A stretch of DNA of 64,000 bases, taken from the NCBI RefSeq assembly GCF_005876855.1, contig NZ_QLAE01000002.1:124001-188000 (forward strand), given 5' to 3'. Made by a program: the position numbers and the translations under genes. The DNA comes from Stutzerimonas nosocomialis (GTDB taxonomy: Bacteria; Pseudomonadota; Gammaproteobacteria; Pseudomonadales; Pseudomonadaceae). Shown here one piece after another: positions 8,705 to 19,900 of the stretch (the first letter of the stretch is position 1; each line of letters starts with the position of its first letter). The notes beneath the pieces were generated by a model. The model saw only the letters and a program-made list of their open reading frames with translations. It made no database searches and was not told where the DNA came from.

Positions 8705-9907
8705 ATGAGTTCCCATTGGCGCACCAGCGTCTGGCTGATGCTGGGTGCTTCGCTCATCCTCTTCCTGTCACTGGGCATCCGCCACGGCTTCGGCCTGTTT
8801 CTCTCTCCGATGAGCCTGCAGTTCGGATGGGGACGCGAGGTGTTCGCGTTTGCCCTGGCATTGCAGAACCTGGCCTGGGGCGTCGCTCAGCCCTTCGCCG
8901 GGGCGGTTGCCGATCGGTTCGGCGCGCGCATGACCCTGATCGCCGGTGGCCTGCTGTACGTCGCGGGCCTGATTCTGATGGGGCTGTCGGACTCGCCGCT
9001 CTCGCTTGCCGTGAGTGCCGGCTTGCTGATCGGCATCGGGCTGTCCGGCACCTCGTTCTCGGTGGTCCTGGGCGTCGTCGGCCGTGCGGTGCCCGCCGAG
9101 AAGCGCAGCATGGCCATGGGGCTCGCGGCGGCTGCGGGCTCGCTCGGCCAGTTCGCCATGCTTCCGGGATCGCTCGGCCTGATCCAGTGGCTTGGCTGGT
9201 CCGCCGCTCTCATCGCGCTGGGCATGCTGGCCGCGCTGATCGTGCCCCTGGCCTTCGTCATCAAGGACAAGCCACCCGTCTCGCAGGGGCTGGAGCAGAG
9301 CCTCGTGGAAGCGCTCCGGGAAGCCTGTGGCCAGCCGGGCTTCTGGCTGCTGTCACTGGGCTTTTTCGTCTGCGGGTTCCAGGTGGTCTTCATCGGGGTG
9401 CATCTGCCCGCTTACCTGGTCGACCAGCGGCTGCCGGTCATCGTCGGTACCACGGTGCTGGCCCTGGTCGGGCTGTTCAACGTGTTCGGAACCTACATCG
9501 CCGGCTGGCTGGGCGCTACCCGTTCCAAACCCAGGCTGTTGAGCCTTCTCTACCTGGCGCGGGCGGTGGTCATCGTCCTGTTCATCAGCACGCCCCTGAG
9601 CATTTGGAGCGCCTACGCCTTCGGCATCGCCATGGGGCTGCTGTGGCTCTCCACCGTGCCGCTGACCAATGGCACCGTCGCGACAATGTTCGGGGTGCGC
9701 AACCTTTCCATGCTGGGCGGCATCGTCTTCCTGTTCCACCAGATCGGTTCGTTCCTGGGAGGCTGGCTGGGGGGCTACGTGTTCGATCGGACCGGCAGCT
9801 ATGACCTGGTCTGGTACATCGCGATCAGCCTCAGCTTCATAGCCGCCGCGCTCAATTGGCCCATACATGAGCGCCCCGTCGCACGATTGCAGCGGGCGCT
9901 GGCATGA
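8705..9907 (+). CDS. MFS transporter (12-TM, OFA/NNP-like)
   Basis: A 400-residue protein with roughly 12 hydrophobic segments. The loop after TM2 reads GAVADRFGARMTL, the MFS motif A (G-x3-D-R-x-G-x-R). Length and pattern fit single-component carboxylate or drug MFS carriers; substrate unknown. The start at 8705 has AAGGAAA about 6 bases upstream. The stop overlaps the start of a 41-codon membrane microprotein (ATGA at 9904). The 291-base gap upstream holds facing GTACC (8531-8535) and GGTAC (8556-8560) half-sites, which could be an operator; no regulator gene is adjacent. Confidence 0.88.
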   Translation: MSSHWRTSVWLMLGASLILFLSLGIRHGFGLFLSPMSLQFGWGREVFAFALALQNLAWGVAQPFAGAVADRFGARMTLIAGGLLYVAGLILMGLSDSPLSLAVSAGLLIGIGLSGTSFSVVLGVVGRAVPAEKRSMAMGLAAAAGSLGQFAMLPGSLGLIQWLGWSAALIALGMLAALIVPLAFVIKDKPPVSQGLEQSLVEALREACGQPGFWLLSLGFFVCGFQVVFIGVHLPAYLVDQRLPVIVGTTVLALVGLFNVFGTYIAGWLGATRSKPRLLSLLYLARAVVIVLFISTPLSIWSAYAFGIAMGLLWLSTVPLTNGTVATMFGVRNLSMLGGIVFLFHQIGSFLGGWLGGYVFDRTGSYDLVWYIAISLSFIAAALNWPIHERPVARLQRALA

Positions 9908-10029
9908 GCTGGCGAATGCTTCGCAACGTCCTGCTGGCGGCCGTCGCCATGGTCGTGCTTGGCGCCATTCTCTGGGCCTGGCGGCAAGGGGGCCTGGCGT
10001 ACCTGCTGATGAACACGCTCCATTGCTAG
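9904..10029 (+). CDS. single-pass membrane microprotein (41 aa), overlapping the MFS gene
   Basis: A 41-codon frame whose ATG overlaps the stop of the MFS transporter in an ATGA, the classic translational-coupling layout. The translation starts MSWRMLRNVLLAAVAMVVLG, has one hydrophobic segment of about 20 residues (residues 9-25) preceded by arginines, and ends NTLHC before TAG. Charge pattern and hydrophobicity are as expected for a real inner-membrane microprotein. I recognise no family. It could be a small accessory subunit of the transporter. The evidence is the overlap and composition only. Confidence 0.55.
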   Translation: MSWRMLRNVLLAAVAMVVLGAILWAWRQGGLAYLLMNTLHC

Positions 10030-10164
10030 GAGGCCTGGCCGCCAGTGGGTCCGACCGCAAGGGTGTGATCGTCGTCGCCAGCGGCCCTCCCGTTACCTGC
10101 GGGCGGCGCCAGCGCCGGTTCCGGGCTAGTCTGCTCGGGTCAGCCCTCTGTCGGGAGATGCGAG

Positions 10165-10644
10165 ATGACCCCCAGGAACAGGATCTGCCTCTGGTACGAC
10201 GGCGCGGCGCTGGAGGCCGCGACCTTCTATGCCCGCACCTTCGAGGACAGCGCGGTAGGCGCGGTCCAGCATGCGCCGGGCGATTATCCGGCGGGCCAGG
10301 AGGGCGATGTCCTGACCGTCGAGTTCAGCGTGCTGGGCATCCCCTGCCTCGGGCTGAACGGAGGCCCGGTCTTCACCCATAACGAAGCCTTCTCCTTCCA
10401 GGTCGCGACGGACGACCAGGCCGAGACGGATCGCTTGTGGCACGCGATCGTCGACAACGGCGGCCAGGAAAGCGCCTGCGGCTGGTGCAAGGACAAGTGG
10501 GGCCTGTCGTGGCAGATCACGCCACGGGCATTGACCGCGGCGCTGAGCCACCCTGACCGGGCGGCGGCCAGACGCGCGTTCGAAGCCATGATGACCATGG
10601 GAAGGATCGACATCGTGGCGATCGAGGCGGCGTTGAAGGCCTGA
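10165..10644 (+). CDS. VOC-superfamily PhnB-like protein
   Basis: A 159-residue protein of the PhnB / 3-demethylubiquinone-methyltransferase-like branch of the vicinal-oxygen-chelate fold. Family landmarks: an N-terminal LWYDGAALEAATFYARTF strand-helix, GIPCLGLNGGP and FTHNEAFSFQV in the middle, and a DNGGQESACGWCKDKWGLSWQI segment followed by a helix. These proteins are common in Pseudomonas, usually without an assigned substrate; a methyltransferase label would be an over-call. GGGAG precedes the ATG by about 7 bases. It stands as a single gene between the MFS pair and the TPS locus. Confidence 0.85.
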   Translation: MTPRNRICLWYDGAALEAATFYARTFEDSAVGAVQHAPGDYPAGQEGDVLTVEFSVLGIPCLGLNGGPVFTHNEAFSFQVATDDQAETDRLWHAIVDNGGQESACGWCKDKWGLSWQITPRALTAALSHPDRAAARRAFEAMMTMGRIDIVAIEAALKA

Positions 10645-10680
10645 AGAGGCACAGGACGCAAGCGGTGCGGGCCTTTTTTT
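10636..10680 (+). terminator. probable terminator after the PhnB-like gene
   Basis: An interrupted stem (AAGGCC ... GGCCTT with an inner GCAC / GTGC pair) runs into seven T at 10674-10680. It overlaps the end of the coding region. Confidence 0.5.
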
Positions 10681-10988
10681 GTAACCGGGTCACAGATATC
10701 GCTTGCCAGGTTCGGGAAAGACGGCTTATATCGCGCGCCGCTCCGTTCTGGAGCTGAAACCGGGCGCCTCCACCGTTCGTCGCCCGGCGCGCAAACACCC
10801 TAAAAGAACCCACACCAGGTGCCGATGCAATGCGGAGCCTGGTGCGTTCGACGGCGGCCGTCTGCGTTTCAGCCAGGTTTCGGATCGGCAATGGATGTCC
10901 GTGGCGGTTGAGCACTTCGAGTCGTGGCCCATGCCACGAAAGCCTTCAGTCGTCGCTTTTCTTCTTCGTAGTTATTGAGCAGTCCCTC
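10681..10988 (+). promoter_or_regulatory. leader / promoter region of the TPS locus
   Basis: About 310 bases with no convincing gene. An open frame continues upstream of the tpsA start, but it contains no export signal and shows Arg/Cys-rich shadow composition. I see no clear sigma-70 promoter, no perfect operator and no strong ribosome site immediately before the tpsA ATG (only GAGCA, about 7 bases upstream), so tpsA translation may start weakly or depend on leader structure. Confidence 0.3.
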
Positions 10989-13900
10989 ATGAATCATGTC
11001 TATCGCACGATCTGGAACCATGCCAAAGGCGTCTGGCAGGTAGTCGGAGAGCACACCACGCGCCAGGGCAAGACCAAATCGGCGAAGTCTGCGAAAGCGG
11101 CCCGTAGCGCCGGCATCGTGGCGATAGGCGCGCTGCTCGGCAGCCCCGCGCTGTACGCGCAGGGCATCGTGACGGACGGGCGGACGGCCACCAGCGTGAC
11201 GCAGACCGGCAACGTCACGGACGTCCACACCTCGACGATCAGGAACGGCAACGGCTTCAACTCCTTCTCCCGCTTCGACGTGGACAAGGGCGACGTGGCC
11301 AACCTGCACGTGCCCGACTCGGCCAAGGCGCTGATCAACATCGTTCGCGACCAGCGCAGCGAGATCAACGGCATCCTCAACGGTTACCAGAACGGCCAGA
11401 TCGGCGGCGACATCTACTTCGCCAACCCGCACGGCATGGTCGTGGGCGAATCCGGCGTGATCAACGTCGGCTCGCTGAGCGTGTCGACCCCGGATTCGGC
11501 CTTCCTCGAGCGCATGCTCGGTGCCGACGGGCAGATCAACGCCCAGGCGGTGGAGCAGCTCAAGGCCGGCAACGTCCCGCTGTCGGAAAGCGGCCTGGTG
11601 TCCATTCGTGGCCAGGTCAACGCCACCGGCGCCATCACCCTCACCGCGCAGGACGTCGGCATCGAGACTGGCGCGCAGCTCACCGCCGGCCGCCAGGCGC
11701 TGCCGCGCATCGAGCAGCTGGTGAACATCGGCGACCTGCAGAGCGGTGGCGCGCTGGTCGAGGCCAACGGCGAGATCGTCATCGTCGCCGGCAACGACGT
11801 GAAGGTCGGCGGCCAGGTGGTGGCCGATGGTGCCGCCGGGCATGCCGCGGGCGATATCGAGATTCGTGCCGGTCGCAACATCGACCTGGCGCAGACCGCG
11901 CGGGTCTCCGCGTCCGGACAGGGCGCCGGCTCCGACGGCGGCTCGGTGGTGATCAAGGCCAAGCAGCAGAGCAGCCTGGCCAAGGGTGGCGTGGTCGCGG
12001 CCAATGCCGGCGAAACTGGCGACGGCGGCTTCGTCGAGCTGTCGGCCGACAAGACCGTCACCTGGGGCGGCAGCCTGGAGGCCAGCGCCGGCAAGGGCGG
12101 CGCCGCCGGCCACGTGCTGATCGACCCGGAAGAGATCCTGGTCAGCCAGGACCAGCGCCTGGGCGGGACCAACTACACCCTGCAGGCCTCCAAGCGCATC
12201 GACCTCGCCGATGGCGTGATGATCTCCACCCGCGATATCGCCAACTACCAGAGCGCCAGCCAGACCGAGCACCGCGACGCGGTGTCCATCGGCGACTCCG
12301 GCAGCATCACCCTCGAAGCGCCGACCATCGCGCTGGGCGAGGGCGCCAAGCTCTACGCGCACACCAACACCGATGCGTTCAAGGCCGGCGACATCACCCT
12401 CAAGGCCCAGGCCGCCGAAGGAGCCATGCTCACCCCCGGCATCCAGGTCGGCGTGGGCAGCAACAAGGCCGAGATCCTCGTCGGCGCGGACAGCGAGCTT
12501 CGCGGCGGCCAGGTCACCCTGATCGCCGAAGCCTCCACCGCGCTGACCGACGCCCTCTCCAGCGATGCGCTGTACAACGGCGTGGACGCCCAGGGGCGCC
12601 CCATCGCCAAGGTGCTCTCCGACGATGAGCTGGAAGAGCAGAGCCAGATGCTGGCGGAAGCCGGCGTGACCGACCCCAACGCCGAGGACGACGGCTTCTT
12701 CGCCGGCGTGCTCGATAACCTGGCCAGCACCGGCCTGCTGGCCTCGGTACAGGTGCTCAAGGCCGAGGCGCGCGTCGACATCGGCGACCGCGTGACCCTC
12801 ATCGCCAGCGACGACGTGACCATCGCCGCCCATGCCGCCACCAATGCCCAGGCTGAAGTCGGCGAACTGCCGGTGGGCGCGGTGGTTTCGGTGACCCGCA
12901 GCGACGCCCAGCTCAACGTCGGGCAGAACGTGCGCATCGAGTCGCTCGGCGGCAGCGTCGAGCTCAAGAGCCAGTCCGACAGCACGGTGGAAACCAGCGT
13001 CGAGGCCGGCGCCCTGGAAGGCCTGCCGGTCACCCTGACGGCCAACGTGTCCCACGTGAAGGGCCGCGCGACCACCACCGTGGGCAACGGCAGCCTGATC
13101 AAGGCGGCCTTCGATGCCACGGTGAGCGCCGAGCAGGTGAAGGTGTTCGACGTCAGCGCCAGCGCCGGTGACACCGATGGCTCCATCGGCATCGCGGTGC
13201 TGGTGGCGCTGTCCGACCTGCAGGCGCGCAACGATTTCAACGGCACCCTGGAAGCCGGCCGCGACGCCAACCTGACGGCGATGGTCGACACCCAGTCCAA
13301 CCACCACGAAGCGGCGGTGCTGCTCGGCGACGAGAACAAGATCGTCTCCACCCTCGAGGAAAAGATCGGCGAAGCCGGCGAGGACCCGAAGGAGCTGCTG
13401 CAGGGCAAGGTCAGCGACGGCATCAAGGAGCTGATGAAGACCCTGCTTAAAAAAGCCGTGGAGGAAGAGAAGAAGAAGGAAGAGGGCGCCGGCGAGCAGC
13501 CCGCACCGACCAAGGGCTTCCTCGACGAGCTCGGCGCCGCCGGCGCCCTGGCCTACGTCAACCACGACAACCAGGCGCTGGTGAACGTCGGTGGCCAGGC
13601 CAAGGTCAAGGCCGGGCAGAACGCCAACCTCTCCGCCGAGGTCACCGACCTGCTGGATTCGCAGGTCTCGGCCACCATCTCCGACAGCAAGAACGCCGAG
13701 AAGCCGTTCGACTTCAGCACCGAAAGCACCGGCAAGAAGAACGGCGTCGGCGTCGCCATCCTGATCAGCGACCAGGACAACAGCGCCGTGCTGAGCGTGC
13801 GCCCGGGCGCCGAGCTCGATGCGCTGGAGGCCCTCGGCCTCAACGCCAAGGCCAGCCTGCCCTGGGTCGACCAGAGCCGCCTGTCGAACCTGATCAAGGC

Positions 13901-16900
13901 CTTCGACAGCGACAACCTCGGCGACTTCCTGGCCACCATCAACGAAGGCCAGAGCTTCAGCACCTGGGTCAACGCCGCCACCGCCGTGTCCGGCGAAGGC
14001 GCGAAGGACGACGGCACCACCCTGAGCGGCATGGTCGACATCAACAACGTCGGGCTGACCGCCAAGGTGGACGTCGCCGATGGCGTGAACGTCAACCAGG
14101 ACGCGGCCTACCGCGGCCAGGCACAGACCGTCGACGTCTCGGCACGCACCGAGTCGCAGATGATCAACGTCGCCGCCGACCCGATGCTGTTCAACAACGA
14201 AGGCGGCAAGAACGGCTTCGGCGCTGGCGTGATCGTCGGCCGCTACACCAATACCGCCGAGGCCACCCTCGGCGCGGTCAACCTGTACGCCAACGCGCTG
14301 AACGTCGAGGCGGTCACCGACGTCGACCTGCTCAACTACGCGGTCGGCGGTTCCAAGGGGGGCACCAATGCGCTGAGCGGCTCGGTGGCGGTCTCGACGC
14401 TGACCAACCTCACCCGCGCCGGCATCGACGACGGCGCCAACCTGCTGCTGGTGGCCACCCCGGACGTCGGCGGCGACCTGCGCGTCTCCGCCCGTGACGA
14501 GACCGACGGCCTGACCATCACCGGTGGCGTGGTGAGCTCCTCCAGCCGCGCCGCCGGCGTGGCCGCCGGGGTGCACGATTTCGACCGCACCACCGAAGCC
14601 TGGCTGGGCAGCCGCGACAGCGACAAGGCCCCGGGCCGCACGTCCGCCGACGGCGCGCTGGTGGTCGATGCCGGCAGCGCCGGCCGCCTCGGCAACTACG
14701 CGCTGTCGGTCGCCATGACCGCGCCGCCCGCGCCCAGCACTTCGGGCGCGGCGCAATCGCGCGAGGGCACCGGCGCCTTCGGCATCAACGTCTCCGGTTC
14801 GGCGGCGGTGAACCTGGTGGACAACCGCGTCTCGGCGCGCGTGGCCGACGATCTCGACGTCGCGGCCGACAGCGTCACCGTCAGCGCCCGCGACGACAGC
14901 GCCCAGCACGCCATCGCCGGCGGCGCTTCGGTGTCGCGCAACACCGGCAACGGCGTCGGCCTGGCCGGCGCCTACACCCAGAACACCATCAATGCCGAGG
15001 TGGAGGCCGAACTGGCCGCCAACGGCAGCGTCGACGCACGGCGCGTCGAGGTCACGGCCAGGAACGACGCCGATGCCCTGTCGATTTCCGCCGGCGTGTC
15101 CGCCAGCGCCTCGGCCTCCAGCTATCAGGTGGCCGGCTCGGTGAGCGTCAACGCCATCGACGCCACCACCCGTGCGCGCCTGGCCGACGGCAACCTCAGC
15201 GCCCGCGACGGCGTCACGGTGAGCGCCGACGACAGTTCGACCATCCACGCCGTGGCCGGCGCGGCCAGCTTCGGCGGCAAGGCCGGGGTCGGCGCGGGCC
15301 TGTCGATCAACGAGATCGGCGGCGCCACCGAGGCGCTGGTCGAGAACCTGCGCGGCCTGGACACCAACGGCGACCTGCAGGTGAGCGCCCACAGCGAAGC
15401 GGACCTGGTCTCCGTCGCCGCGGCCATGGGCTACTCCAACCGGTACGCCTTCGACGGCTCGGTGGCCATCAACCAGGTCGACCACGACACCACCGCCGCC
15501 GTGCGCGACAGCCGCAACCTGCTGGTCGGCGGCGCGCTGGCGGTGCAGGCCGGCAACGACAGCAGCATCTGGACCGCCTCCGGCTCGGCCGCCATCGGCA
15601 ACGACGGCGCGATGGGCGCGGCCTTCGGCTACAACACCGTCAGCGATCGGGTCGCAGCCGAGATCCTGAACAGCCAGGCCGACGCCGGCAGCATCCTGGT
15701 CGCCGCCGAGCAGAGCAGCGACATCAATGCGCTGGTCGCCGGCGGCGCCGTGGCCGCGCGTTCCTCCGCGGTGGCCGGTTCCATCGCCATCAACACCATC
15801 GACAACCAGGCCAGCGCCCGGGTGATCGACGCCGACCTCGACAGCGCCGGCACCCTGCGGGTGGATGCCCGCGACCATTCGCTGATCCGCAGCCTGACCG
15901 GTGCCCTGGCATTCGGCGGCAACGGCGCCGGCGTCGGCATCGCCGGTTCCTACAACGACATTTCCGGCCTGGTCCATGCCGCGGCCCTGGGCGGCAACCT
16001 GAAGGCCGGCGATCTGCTGCGCGTCAGCGCGCTGCGCGACCAGCAGCTGCAGTCCCTGGCCGCCGGCGTCGGTGCGGGCAACGCCACCGGCGTCGCCGGT
16101 TCGGTCGCGGTGAACAGGGTCGGCGGCGCCACCCTCGCCGAGATCGCTCAGGGCGCGGTGCTCGACAGCGACGGCAGCCTGCTGCTCGCCGCGCGCTCGG
16201 ACAGCGACATCGAAACCGTCGCCGGCGCCCTGGGCGTCGGCCTGTCCAGCGTCGGCCTGTCCGGCGCGGTGGCGGTGAACCAGCTCGAAGGCAGCACCGC
16301 CGCGCGGGTCACCGGCGGCGCCAACCTGCACGCCAAGGGCCTCGGCAGCGGCGTCGCGGTGGACAACGGCGCGCTGAGCGGCAACACCGGCAGCGACCTG
16401 CGCGACCGCACCCTGACCCAGAACGTAAGCGGCATCGCGGTGATCGCCAGCAGCACCGACGAGGTGGACACCGTGGCCGCCAGCGTCGGCGTCGGTGGCA
16501 ACACCGGCGTGGCCGGTGCCGTCACCACCAACCTGGTGGGCGGCAGCACCCTGGCCGAGGTCAGCGGCGGCGCCCGCCTGAGCAGCGAGGGCGCGGCCCA
16601 GGTCGGCGCCTACCACCACACCCGCGTCACCACCGGCAACGGTGCCGGCGCGGGTGGCGGCACCGCCGGCGTCGGCGCTTCCGTGACCACCAACATTCTC
16701 GACCACGACACCCAGGCCCTGGTCAACGGCGCGAGCATCGCCGCCGCCGGCGCACTGGGCCTGAACGCGCGCGCGACCCACGACCTCAACGCCGTGGTGG
16801 TGGGCGCCGCCATCGGCGGCACCGCCGGCGTCAACGGCTCGGTGGCCGTCACCACCCTCGATGGCAGCGTGCGCAGCAAGGTCACCGACGGCGTGCTGAC

Positions 16901-19900
16901 CAGCACCGGTGGCGGCGTGCAGATCGCCGCCGATGCCGACAACGACCTCGACATCGTCGCCGGCGGCATCGCCGGTGGTGGCGTGGCCGGCGTGGGCGCC
17001 ACGGTGATCGTCAGCACCCTGCAGCAGAGCACCGAGGCCTCTACCGCCGGTGCCACGCGCATCGACGCCAGCGGGCTGACCGCGATCGACGCCAGCGCCT
17101 CGCAGGACGTGACCACCGTCGGCTTCACCGGAGCCGGCGGCGGTACCGCCGGCGTCGCCGGTACCGTCAACGTGCTGGTCGCCAACGGCAGCACCCTCGC
17201 GGCCGTGGGCGCCGGCAGCCGGATCAACGAAAACCTCGGCGGCGCGCAGCAGGACGTGCGCCTGCACGCCTCCGACGCGCTGAGCACCACCAGCGTGCTG
17301 GGTACCGCGGGTGTCGGCGGCGTCGCCGGCGTCGGCGCGGGTGCCGACGTGCAGGTGGTGCGCAGCGGCGCGGTGGCCAGCGTGGGCGACGGCGCCTACG
17401 TCGGCGCCGACCGCGACATCCTCATCGCCGCCGAGAACCGTCGCGACATCGACTCCGTGTCGGTGGCCGCCGCCGGTGGCGGCTACGTCGGCGCCGGTGC
17501 CGGCGTGTCGGTGGTCAGTGTCGCCGCGGGGGCCTCGGCCGAGGCGACCAAGAGCCTCGACAGCAGCCTGGCCAGCGCGCAGGCCGCCGCCCGCAACTCC
17601 GGCCTCAAGGGCCAGATGGGCACCCAGTTCTCCCGTGCCGGCGAACTGCAGGGCGAGATCAACGCCCGCCAGCAGGCCGTCAGCCCGAACGACACCTTTC
17701 TCTCCGCGCCGGACGCGACCCGCTATTCGGCGGCGGCGCGGGTCGGCAACGCGGTCATCGACGCCGGCCGCAACGTGCAGGTCAGCGCCAGCAACCGTAC
17801 CGATGCCCTCAGCGAGGCGGCCGGCGTGGCCGCTGGCCTGGCCGGCGCCGGTGGCGGCGTGTCGGTGATCAACGTCGGCGACCGCAGCCTGGCCGAGCTG
17901 GGCGGCACCCTGCTGGCCGGCGGCAACGTCTCGATCAGCGCCGACGACGGCCAGAACGGCGTCACCCAGGCCCATGCGCAGGCCGGTGGCGGCGGGGCGC
18001 TGGGCCTCGGCGCCGCGGTCGCGGTCAGCCAGAAGTCCAGTCAGGTCACCGCGCGGCTGCTCGACGGTGCTTCGGTCACCGCCGGCGGCACCCTCGAGGT
18101 CGCGGCCAATCTCGACCATGCGCTCAAGGCGCAGACGGTCGGCACCAGCCTCGGCGGGCTGGCGATCGGCGCCTCCATCGCCACCGCCAGCACCACCGGA
18201 CAGGCCGAGGCCCTGATGGGCCGGAACGTGCAGGTGCGTGCCGGCAACATCGCCGTCGACGCCAATGCCCGTTCCAGCAACAACGTGGACGCCGTCGGCG
18301 TCAGCGGCGGCATCCTGCTGGCCGGCAACGCGGTGGTCGCCACCGCGGTGGACGACACCCGGGCCCGCGCCTGGGTCGGCGACGGCAGCCTGCTGCTGGC
18401 GCAGAACGCCATCGGCATCCGCGCCAGCACCGACCCGATGGCCCGCGCCTTCGCCATCGGCGCGGCGGTGGGCAAGGCCGCCATCGGCGCCAGCGTCGCG
18501 GTGGCCGCGGTGAACAACCAGGTGCAGGCCGGTGCCGGTGCGGTGAACCTCGCCGGTGCTTCGCTGGAAGTGGACGCCAGCGCCGAGCGCAGCCGCGCGC
18601 AGAGCGCCGAGGCCCGCGCCATCGGCGCCGCCGGCGGTGCGCTGCTGGGCGTTAACGCCACCGTGGCCAGCGCCGACCTCGACACCCTGGTGCAGGCCGA
18701 GCTCGGCCAGGGCACCCGACTGGCGATCGGCGGCGACGCCAGTGTCAGGGCCAGCGACGCCACCCGGATCAAGACCGACGCCACCGGCCTGGCCGTGGGC
18801 GGTGCCCTGGCCATCGGCGCCAACGTCGGCAACGCCGACATCAACGCCAGCCAGCTGGTGCGCTTCGGCGCCACCGGCCTGGTGGGCGGCACCCTCGACC
18901 TCTCGGCGACCGGCAGCAACGGCATCGCCGGCGAGGCGGTGGCAGGCAGCGGCGGCGTGATCGCCGGCAGTGCCTCGGTCCTGAATCTCGACGCCCGCAG
19001 TGCCACCACCGTGGACGTGCTGGGCAGCACCGACGTGCTCAGCGGCCGTACCACCGTGCTCGCCGAGCACCGCCTCGACTATTCGGCCGACAGCAACTCG
19101 CTGCAGGCGGCGATGGTCGGCGCCTCGGGCACCTTCATCGACCTCGACCTGGCGGCCGATACCCGCGTGCTGATCCGCGACGGCGCCAGCCTGGCGGCGG
19201 TCGAGGGGCTGGACGTCGAGGCGCACAGCATCACCCAGGGCAGCGCGCTGGCCTATTCCGGCTCCGGCGGCGTGCTCAACGGCAGTGCCGTGCTGGTCGA
19301 TAACAGCATCCGCGACGACAGCCGCATCCTGGTCGGCAACGGCGTGAACCTGGCCACCGTCGGCAGCCCGCTGGTGACCGACAAGGGCCACCTGCGGATG
19401 ACCGCGCACAACACCCTGCGCGCCTCCGACACCGGCCGGCTGTCCGCCGGCGGCGCCATCGCCGCGCCCTACGCGGGCACCGAGATGGACGTCGACGTGA
19501 CCAACCAGGTGGTGTTCGGCAACGACGTCTCGCTCAGCAGCAGCGGCCTGCTGCAGGTCGGCGCCTACAGCGATACCCGGGCCACCACCCAGGCCCGCGT
19601 GGACGTCTACGGCCTGGTCGGCGCCGGCGGCGGTTCGTCGAAGATCGACCTGGTCGCCAACCAGCTGGTGCGCTTCGGCGCCAACGCCGACCTGCTCGCC
19701 TACGGCAACATCGGCCTGCGCGCCGGGCAGAGCGCCGACGGCAACCTGAGCAACGACATCCGTGCCGTGGCCAACACCCTGGTGATGAACAACACGCTGA
19801 TCCCGGTGACCGCGGTGCTCGACGCCGACGCCATCGCCAGCACCACCAACGACCTGCTGTTCGGCAGCAACAACCGGGTCCGCTCGGTGCGCAGCATCGA

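Noticed and set aside
10830-10988. N-terminal extension of the giant exoprotein by 53 codons
   Set aside because: The extension is Arg/Cys/Ser-rich and would bury the extended signal peptide that begins at the ATG at 10989.
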